13,441 nucleotides of DNA from an uncultured Frankineae bacterium (GTDB lineage: Bacteria; Actinomycetota; Actinomycetes; Mycobacteriales; SCTD01), in the NCBI GenBank assembly GCA_902805805.1, contig CADCUE010000084.1:1-13441 (forward strand), read 5' to 3'. Below the pieces are notes generated by a model. That model had not been told where the DNA came from, made no database searches, and was given only the letters and a program-made list of their open reading frames with translations. Both the position numbers and the translations under genes were made by a program. Below, in pieces: positions 7,933 through 13,441 of this stretch. Positions within the stretch are counted from its first letter, which is position 1, and every line of letters begins with the position of its first letter.

Positions 7933-8543
7933 CGGAGCCCGCGCGGCGGCCGCCCGACCTGCTGGTGCAGGGCGACGACACGCCGCCGCGCCGGCCGATC
8001 CGGGGCCTGCGCGTCCTGGTCGTCGCGGTCCCGGCCGTCCTCGTCGTCGTCGCCGTGGCGGTGTCCGTCGGGGGCGCCCAGCGGGCCGAGGACGAGCGCA
8101 CGCGCGCGGCGGCCGTCGAGGCCGACGTGCTGCGGCTGTCCCTGCGCCCCGGCCAGGACCGTGCACCGCGCTACGGCCCGCGGCGGCCGGGGGTGCACGT
8201 GGTCGTCAGGAACGACGGCCCGGCCGACGTGCAGCTGCTGTCCGGCCGACTGCTGCCCGGGTCCTGGCAGGTCGGCGTCCCGGACCGCCGCCGGCTCCGC
8301 TCCGGTCGCAGCGTCGTGCTCGAGCTCGTCCCGCCGGCCGGCTGCGCCGTCTCGCGGCCCCGGCTGCTGCGGCTGCAGGCGGAGCTGGGCAGCGGTCGGG
8401 TGGCCGCCTCGGTGCTCGACGTGACCGGGGCACGGCTGGCCTACGGCGGCGGCCTGGACGACGCGCTGGCGGCGGCGCAGCTGACCTGCGACCCGGACGT
8501 CCCGCCGCCCCCGGACCGGCGGACGTACCCGCACGTGTCCTAG
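7929..8543 (+). CDS. Unrecognised single-pass membrane-anchored protein
   Basis: I do not recognise this 204-residue protein. It has a proline- and arginine-rich cytoplasmic N-terminus (1-27) and one long valine/alanine-rich transmembrane helix (about 28-49). A charged, probably helical linker (about 51-66) follows. An extracytoplasmic region (about 67-190) has alternating hydrophobic stretches such as VHVVVRNDG (89-97) and VVLELVPPAG (129-138), suggesting a small beta-sandwich. The only two cysteines, C139 and C187, lie in that region and could form a disulfide. The tail is proline-rich. GTG 7929 overlaps the MFS stop (GTGA), which supports both the start and coupling. Its TAG stop shares CTAG with the converging pgi stop. 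It could be an accessory protein of the permease, but nothing in the sequence proves that. Confidence 0.72.
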   Translation: MTEPARRPPDLLVQGDDTPPRRPIRGLRVLVVAVPAVLVVVAVAVSVGGAQRAEDERTRAAAVEADVLRLSLRPGQDRAPRYGPRRPGVHVVVRNDGPADVQLLSGRLLPGSWQVGVPDRRRLRSGRSVVLELVPPAGCAVSRPRLLRLQAELGSGRVAASVLDVTGARLAYGGGLDDALAAAQLTCDPDVPPPPDRRTYPHVS

Positions 8544-10138
8544 GCGCGCGACTCCCGGTAGAGCCGCAGCAGGTGGTCGGTGGAGCTGTCGAGCGGCGCG
8601 CCGGCGTCCTCGCCGTGCAGCCGCTGCACCAGCGCCGTGGCGAGGGTCTTGCCCAGCTCGACCCCCCACTGGTCGAAGGAGTTGACCCCCCACAGGACGC
8701 CCTGCGTGAAGACCTTGTGCTCGTACGTCGCGACGAGCTGCCCGAGGGTGCGGGGCGACAGGCTGCTCAGGAGCAGCGTGTTGCTCGGCCGGTTGCCCGG
8801 GAAGGTGCGGTGCGGCACCAGCTCGGCATCGACGCCGGCCGCGGCGACCTCCTCGGCGGTGCGGCCGAAGGCCAGCGCCTGCGTCTGCGCGAAGCAGTTG
8901 GCCATCAGGGTGTCGTGCTGCTCGGTCAGCCCGCTCAGGGCCGCGGTGGAGGCGATCATGTCGCAGGGCACCGGGGTCGTCCCCTGGTGCAGCAGCTGGT
9001 AGAACGCGTGCTGCCCGTTGGTGCCGGGCTGTCCCCAGACGACCGGGCCGGTGTCGGTGTCCACCGCGGCGCCGTCGAGGGTGACGCTCTTGCCGTTGCT
9101 CTCCATGTCCAGCTGCTGCAGGTAGGCGGGCAGCAGCTCCAGGTCCTGGGCGTACGGCAGGACGGCGAGCGTCGCCATGCCGAGGGCGTTGCGGTTCCAC
9201 ACGCCGACGAGGGCCAGCAGCACCGGCAGGTTGCGCTCGAGCGGGGTGGTGCGGAAGTGCTCGTCGAGATCGGCGAAGCCGGCCAGGAGCTCGCGGAACG
9301 ACGCGACCCCGATCGCGAGCATGATCGACAGGCCGACGGCGGAGGTCAGCGAGTAGCGCCCCCCCACCCAGTCCCAGAAGCCGAACATGTCGTCCTCGGA
9401 GATGCCGAACTCGCGCACCTTCTCCGCGTTGGTCGACACGGCGACGAAGTGCTGCCCCACGGCCTCGTCCCCGAGCGCCTGCACGAGCCACTGCCGCGCG
9501 GCGGAGGCGTTGGCCAGCGTCTCGGCGGTGGTGAAGGTCTTGGAGCAGACGACGAACAGGGTGCGCGCGGCGTCCAGCCCGTCGAGGGCGGCCTCGAGGT
9601 CCGCGCCGTCGACGTTGGCGACGAAGCGGGCCTGCAGCGTGTCGTCGGTGCTGCGGCGCAGGGCCCGCACGACCATGCGCGGCCCGAGGTCCGAGCCGCC
9701 GATGCCGATGTTGACGACGTGCGTGAAGGCCTGACCGGTCGCCCCGGTGCGCCGGCCCGAGCGCACGCTCTCGGTGTAGTCCTCCATGCGGCGCAGGACC
9801 TGGTGCACCTGCGCCGTCACGTCCTCGCCGTCGACCTCCAGCGGGGGGTCCGCCGCCCGGCGCAGCGCCGTGTGCAGGACCGCGCGGTCCTCGGTGCGGT
9901 TGATGTGCTCGCCGGCGAACATCGCCTCGATCCGCTCGGCCAGCCCGCGGTCGCGCGCGACCGTCAGCAGCTGCTCGACCGCGGCAGCGTCCAGGAGGTT
10001 CTTCGAGTAGTCGAGGTAGAGCTCGCCGGCGCGGACCGACATCCGCTGCGCGCGCTCCGGGTCGTCGGCGAACAGCGCCCGCAGGGTCGTCCCGCGCAGC
10101 CGTCCGGCATGTGGCTCGAGCTCGTGGAACACCCGCAT
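8540..10138 (-). CDS. pgi: Glucose-6-phosphate isomerase
   Basis: Pgi interconverts glucose-6-phosphate and fructose-6-phosphate in glycolysis and gluconeogenesis. From ATG 10138 the product has 532 residues, normal for the large Pgi family. Landmarks are NIGIGGSDLG (143-152), SKTFTT (199-204), the first signature VGGRYSLTS (258-266) with R261, ESNGK (346-350) with catalytic E346, GTNGQH (372-377) with H377, and the second signature FDQWGVELGK (488-497) with K497. All catalytic residues are present. A longer form from GTG 10198 (552 residues) is open. I prefer ATG 10138 because GAGGAG lies just before it, a possible -10 box lies between the two starts, and the first conserved block (LEPH...ALFADD) is already included. 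It is the only minus-strand gene in the window and diverges from the 91-residue gene at 10297. Confidence 0.95.
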   Translation of the reverse strand: MRVFHELEPHAGRLRGTTLRALFADDPERAQRMSVRAGELYLDYSKNLLDAAAVEQLLTVARDRGLAERIEAMFAGEHINRTEDRAVLHTALRRAADPPLEVDGEDVTAQVHQVLRRMEDYTESVRSGRRTGATGQAFTHVVNIGIGGSDLGPRMVVRALRRSTDDTLQARFVANVDGADLEAALDGLDAARTLFVVCSKTFTTAETLANASAARQWLVQALGDEAVGQHFVAVSTNAEKVREFGISEDDMFGFWDWVGGRYSLTSAVGLSIMLAIGVASFRELLAGFADLDEHFRTTPLERNLPVLLALVGVWNRNALGMATLAVLPYAQDLELLPAYLQQLDMESNGKSVTLDGAAVDTDTGPVVWGQPGTNGQHAFYQLLHQGTTPVPCDMIASTAALSGLTEQHDTLMANCFAQTQALAFGRTAEEVAAAGVDAELVPHRTFPGNRPSNTLLLSSLSPRTLGQLVATYEHKVFTQGVLWGVNSFDQWGVELGKTLATALVQRLHGEDAGAPLDSSTDHLLRLYRESRA

Positions 10139-10141
10139 CAG

Positions 10142-10147
10142 CTCCTC
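10142..10147 (-). promoter_or_regulatory. Ribosome-binding site favouring the shorter pgi start
   Basis: On the minus strand GAGGAG lies 3 nt before ATG 10138 (GAGG has a 5-nt gap). The upstream alternative GTG 10198 has only a run of G's before it. The close spacing makes this suggestive, not decisive. Confidence 0.45.
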
Positions 10148-10168
10148 GCTGCGTCCGTCGTCCGCCGC

Positions 10169-10174
10169 AACGTA
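10169..10174 (-). promoter_or_regulatory. Possible -10 box (TACGTT) of pgi
   Basis: On the minus strand TACGTT fits TANNNT, 30 nt upstream of ATG 10138. It would give a leader of roughly 24 nt containing the GAGGAG site. The region 17 bp further upstream matches a -35 poorly. If it is real, the GTG at 10198 cannot be the main start, because it lies upstream of the promoter. Confidence 0.3.
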
Positions 10175-10257
10175 CGACCTCCCGCTCCGGGGCTCCACGT
10201 GCGCCCCCGGCCGGCACTGGACGCCGGGTCGCCGACCGGCGAGGCTCGGGCACCTCT

Positions 10258-10273
10258 CCCGACCGTCGTCGGG
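10258..10273. repeat. Small inverted repeat in the pgi / 10297 divergent region
   Basis: CCCGAC (10258-10263) and GTCGGG (10268-10273) form a perfect 6-bp stem with a 4-nt loop, ending 23 nt before ATG 10297. An upstream TCGGG (10246-10250) could pair with the same CCCGA, so two exclusive folds exist. It could be an operator, a leader hairpin or chance in GC-rich DNA. No convincing promoter for the plus-strand operon was found in 10139-10296. Confidence 0.3.
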
Positions 10274-10296
10274 TCCTGCGACCGAGAGCCGAGCAC

Positions 10297-10572
10297 ATGA
10301 CCGACACGCCCCTGAGCGTCATCTCCGGCGTCCCCTACCCGGTGACGTCCGTGGCCGGCGCGGCGCCCATCAGCCTCGACGCCTTCCTCGGGGAGACCGC
10401 CTTCGTCCTCGACATGGCCGGCCGGGCGTACGAGGTGAAGGGCGCCGGGAGCGAGCTCGAGGGCCGGGTGCGGTTCCACGAGAAGTCCGACTCGGCCGGC
10501 AAGGACGTCCGCGTGTGGCACGTGTCCCGCGAGGACGGTGCCTTCCGGGCGGTGCACGTCGCCGCCTTCTGA
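10297..10572 (+). CDS. Unrecognised 91-residue protein
   Basis: I do not recognise this small protein. It has no transmembrane helix, cysteine or signal peptide. The first 25 residues are uncharged except for one Asp, and rich in Ser, Val and Pro. The rest (about 27-91) alternates hydrophobic and charged residues like a small beta-rich fold, with two histidines in RFHEK and VWHVSRE and a hydrophobic end (HVAAF). ATG 10297 is chosen over the longer frame from 10111 because the added stretch would cross the pgi regulatory region and is arginine/proline-rich, typical of non-coding frames here. The ribosome-binding site is weak. Only 3 bp separate its stop from the MFS effluxer, so it is probably the first gene of a 10297-12353 operon. 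It could be a small cytosolic sensor or accessory protein, which is speculation. Confidence 0.62.
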   Translation: MTDTPLSVISGVPYPVTSVAGAAPISLDAFLGETAFVLDMAGRAYEVKGAGSELEGRVRFHEKSDSAGKDVRVWHVSREDGAFRAVHVAAF

Positions 10573-10575
10573 CCG

Positions 10576-11817
10576 GTGAGCCGCCTCGTCGAGGTGGTCG
10601 CGCCGAGCCGGCTCGGAACGGGCTTCCGGTGGCTGCTGGCCTCCTCGTGGACCACCAACCTCGGTGACGGGGTGGCCCTGGCCGCAGGGCCGCTGCTGGT
10701 CGCCTCCCAGACCTCCGACCCGGCGCTGGTGGCCCTGGCCACGCTGCTCCAGCGCCTGCCCTGGCTGCTGTTCGGCCTGTGGGCCGGTGCGCTCGCCGAC
10801 CGCCTCGACCGCCGCGCCCTCGTCGTCCTCGTGGACCTGGTGCGGGCCGGGGTGCTGGCCGTCCTGTCGCTGTCGATCCTGACCGGCACGGTCTCGGTCG
10901 CCGTCGTGCTGGCCGCGCTGTTCGCCCTGGGCACGGCCGAGGTCTTCGCCGACACCACGTCCAGCACGCTGCTGCCGATGCTCGTGGACCGCCGCGACCT
11001 CGCCGTCGCGAACGCCCGCCTGCAGACCGGCTTCCTCACGGTCAACCAGATGGCCGGCCCCCCGGTGGGAGCGGCGCTGTTCGCCGCCGGGACGGCGTCG
11101 CCGTTCGTCCTGCACGCGGTGCTCGTCACCTTCGGCGCGCTGCTCGTCTCGCGCCTGGTGCTGCCCGCGCACGGCTCGAACGGCCGGGCGCCGCAGCGAC
11201 TGCGGGAGGACGTCCGGGAGGGGTTCCGGTGGGTGGCCTCCCACCCCGCCGTGCGCACGCTGGTCCTGACGATCGCCACCTTCAACATCACGTACGGCGC
11301 GGCCTGGTCCGTGCTCGTCCTCTACGCCACCGACCGCCTCGGCATGGGCGCGGTCGGCTTCGGTCTGCTGACGACGGTCTCGGCCGTCGGCGGGCTGGTC
11401 GGCACCGCCTCCTACGGGTGGATCACCCGCCACGTCAGCCTGGGCGACCTGATGCGCATCGGCCTGGTCATCGAGACGCTGACGCACCTGGCGCTGGCCC
11501 TCACCACCGACCCCGTCGTCGCGATGGCCGTCTTCTTCGTCTTCGGCGCGCACGCCTTCGTCTGGGGCACGACGTCGGTCACGGTGCGTCAACGGGCGGT
11601 CCCGACCGAGCTGCAGGGCCGGGTGGGGAGCGTCAACATGCTCGGCGTCTTCGGCGGCATCGTCCTCGGCTCCGCGCTCGGCGGCGTGATCGCCTCGCGG
11701 TGGGGTCTGACGGCGCCGTTCTGGTTCGCCTTCGTCGGCTCGGCCGTCTTCGTGGTCCTGATCTGGCGCCAGCTGTCGCACATCGCGCACGCGGACGAGG
11801 AGCCCGCACCGGCGTGA
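10576..11817 (+). CDS. MFS effluxer, MFS_3/EntS-like
   Basis: This is a 413-residue drug/siderophore-type exporter of the major facilitator superfamily, with about twelve hydrophobic segments. It belongs by appearance to the MFS_3 (EntS-like) group. The N-terminal FRWLLASSWTTNLGDGVAL (17-35), motif A GALADRLDRR (71-80) and the helix-4/5 segment FADTTSSTLLPMLV are typical. Transport would be proton-driven export of a small molecule; the substrate is unknown. GTG 10576 starts 3 bp after the preceding stop and has no Shine-Dalgarno sequence, suggesting coupling to the 91-residue gene. The end overlaps a possible GTG start of the hemerythrin gene at 11814. The neighbouring iron-binding protein might hint at iron or redox stress, but that is only context. 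Confidence 0.85.
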   Translation: MSRLVEVVAPSRLGTGFRWLLASSWTTNLGDGVALAAGPLLVASQTSDPALVALATLLQRLPWLLFGLWAGALADRLDRRALVVLVDLVRAGVLAVLSLSILTGTVSVAVVLAALFALGTAEVFADTTSSTLLPMLVDRRDLAVANARLQTGFLTVNQMAGPPVGAALFAAGTASPFVLHAVLVTFGALLVSRLVLPAHGSNGRAPQRLREDVREGFRWVASHPAVRTLVLTIATFNITYGAAWSVLVLYATDRLGMGAVGFGLLTTVSAVGGLVGTASYGWITRHVSLGDLMRIGLVIETLTHLALALTTDPVVAMAVFFVFGAHAFVWGTTSVTVRQRAVPTELQGRVGSVNMLGVFGGIVLGSALGGVIASRWGLTAPFWFAFVGSAVFVVLIWRQLSHIAHADEEPAPA

Positions 11818-11835
11818 ACGCCGGACGGGCGGGGC

Positions 11836-11842
11836 AGGGGAG
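11836..11842 (+). promoter_or_regulatory. Ribosome-binding site favouring the internal hemerythrin start
   Basis: AGGGGAG lies 4 nt before GTG 11847. The upstream alternative GTG 11814, which overlaps the effluxer stop, lacks such a site and would add 11 residues with no family resemblance. Confidence 0.5.
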
Positions 11843-11846
11843 CGCC

Positions 11847-12353
11847 GTGGCCGACTTCGACATCACCGTCCTGATCCGCTCCGAGCACGACGCCTTCCGT
11901 CGCGCCTTCACCGAGATCGAGCAGCTCACCGACAAGCAGGAGCTGACCACCCGCTGGCGCGAGCTGTCGGACCAGCTCGAGGTGCACGCCGCCGGGGAGG
12001 AGCAGGTCTTCTACCCCGAGCTGCTGCACGAGGTGGACGACAGCGAGGGCGACACCGAGCACGCCGTGAAGGACCACAACGAGATCCGCGAGACCACCCG
12101 CAAGGTCGACGACCACGAGGTCGGCAGCGACGCGTGGTGGGAGGCGTTCCGCGAGGCGCGCGAGGCCACCGTCGACCACCTCGGCGAGGAGGAGTCGGAC
12201 GTGCTGCCGCCCTTCCAGGAGGAGGTGTCGGAGGACAAGCGCGGCGAGCTCGGCATGGCGTGGATGAAGTTCCTCGAGGACCACGAGAGCGCCAAGGGGC
12301 TGTCCCGCGACGAGCCCGACCCGAAGGAGTACGTCGAGGAGCACACCGGCTGA
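11847..12353 (+). CDS. Hemerythrin HHE-domain protein
   Basis: This is a soluble four-helix protein that should bind a non-haem di-iron centre. Such domains carry or sense oxygen, handle nitric oxide or store iron. In the 168-residue product the ligand pattern is complete: H14 in SEHD, H47 and E51 in HAAGE, H77 in KDHNE, and H111 and E115 in HLGEE. The fold covers about 1-150. The tail is acidic and rich in Lys, Asp and Glu. The start is placed at GTG 11847 on its Shine-Dalgarno site; a GTG at 11814 would give 179 residues and a 4-bp overlap with the effluxer. It is the last gene of the probable 10297-12353 operon. Exact role unknown; oxidative or nitrosative stress defence is a family-level guess. 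Confidence 0.88.
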   Translation: MADFDITVLIRSEHDAFRRAFTEIEQLTDKQELTTRWRELSDQLEVHAAGEEQVFYPELLHEVDDSEGDTEHAVKDHNEIRETTRKVDDHEVGSDAWWEAFREAREATVDHLGEEESDVLPPFQEEVSEDKRGELGMAWMKFLEDHESAKGLSRDEPDPKEYVEEHTG

Positions 12354-12367
12354 CCCGAGCGCCGGAC

Positions 12368-12373
12368 TAGCGT
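12368..12373 (+). promoter_or_regulatory. Putative -10 box (TAGCGT) of selA, leaderless type
   Basis: TAGCGT ends exactly 7 nt before GTG 12381 and lies within the octamer CTAGCGTC (12367-12374), identical to that before the MFS gene at 6724. No ribosome-binding site precedes the GTG. A weak CTGACC at 12350-12355 is too close (12-bp spacer) for a standard -35. Confidence 0.45.
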
Positions 12374-12380
12374 CCTGCTC

Positions 12381-13441
<1,061 letters not shown>

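Noticed and set aside
9026..9036. Pgi has WGQPGTNGQH where many homologues have WGEPGTNGQH, first suspected as loss of the catalytic glutamate
   Set aside because: The catalytic glutamate is in ESNGK (residue 346 here), and the catalytic histidine of GTNGQH is present. The substituted position is not the catalytic base.
8573..10300. Plus-strand open frame of 575 codons opposite pgi
   Set aside because: It is an antisense shadow of pgi, low in complexity with no recognisable domain.
7761..10322. Minus-strand open frame of 853 codons overlapping pgi in another frame
   Set aside because: pgi is certain in its own frame with all catalytic motifs. This frame is Arg/Gly/Ala/Pro-rich with no domain.
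10138..11790. Minus-strand frame of 550 codons opposite the small orphan and the MFS effluxer
   Set aside because: It spans two plus-strand genes and a control region, and its composition is dominated by Gly, Gln, Arg, Asp and Glu.
12345..12380. A tRNA or SECIS-like RNA between the hemerythrin gene and selA
   Set aside because: Only 27 bp separate the two genes and no cloverleaf or long-armed tRNA-Sec can fit.

Overview
The window is very GC-rich, with short intergenic gaps, many GTG starts and many 4-bp GTGA/ATGA start-stop overlaps. A mycofactocin glycosyltransferase gene and a selenocysteine synthase gene add to this, and together they point to a high-GC actinobacterium. A Geodermatophilaceae-like or related soil lineage is my guess, but the genus cannot be fixed from sequence alone. 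I see no mobile element, CRISPR array, rRNA or tRNA. No gene-free stretch exceeds 300 bp; the longest is 1436-1658.

Layout, left to right. (1) 14-1435: the last gene of a mycofactocin cluster (mftF), followed by two hairpins that probably end that operon. (2) 1659-3702: a tightly overlapped three-gene exporter operon (ABC ATPase, ABC-2 permease, TetR-type regulator). An operator-like dyad overlaps its probable promoter. (3) 3734-6648: glgC and pgm. ADP-glucose pyrophosphorylase and phosphoglucomutase carry glucose-6-phosphate to ADP-glucose for glycogen-type alpha-glucan synthesis. A good hairpin follows pgm. (4) 6724-8543: a YbjJ-like MFS permease coupled to an unrecognised membrane-anchored protein. 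(5) 8540-10138 on the minus strand: pgi, converging on the previous gene so that both stop codons share one CTAG. Pgi (F6P/G6P), Pgm (G6P/G1P) and GlgC (G1P to ADP-glucose) form a continuous route from the glycolytic pool to the glycogen precursor. (6) 10297-12353: a divergent small operon with a 91-residue orphan protein, an EntS/MFS_3-like effluxer and a hemerythrin-domain protein. (7) 12381 to the right edge: selA, truncated by the window, the PLP enzyme that makes Sec-tRNA(Sec).

The main regulatory theme is apparently leaderless transcription. Four plus-strand units (ABC ATPase, glgC, MFS, selA) have a TANNNT-like -10 hexamer 7-8 nt before the start codon. Two of these share the octamer CTAGCGTC at the same distance from the start. 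I found no convincing new multi-gene system. The most interesting items are the operator/promoter arrangement at 1627-1665, the recurring start-proximal promoter motif, the two unrecognised proteins, and mftF and selA marking specialised redox biochemistry beyond the window edges.
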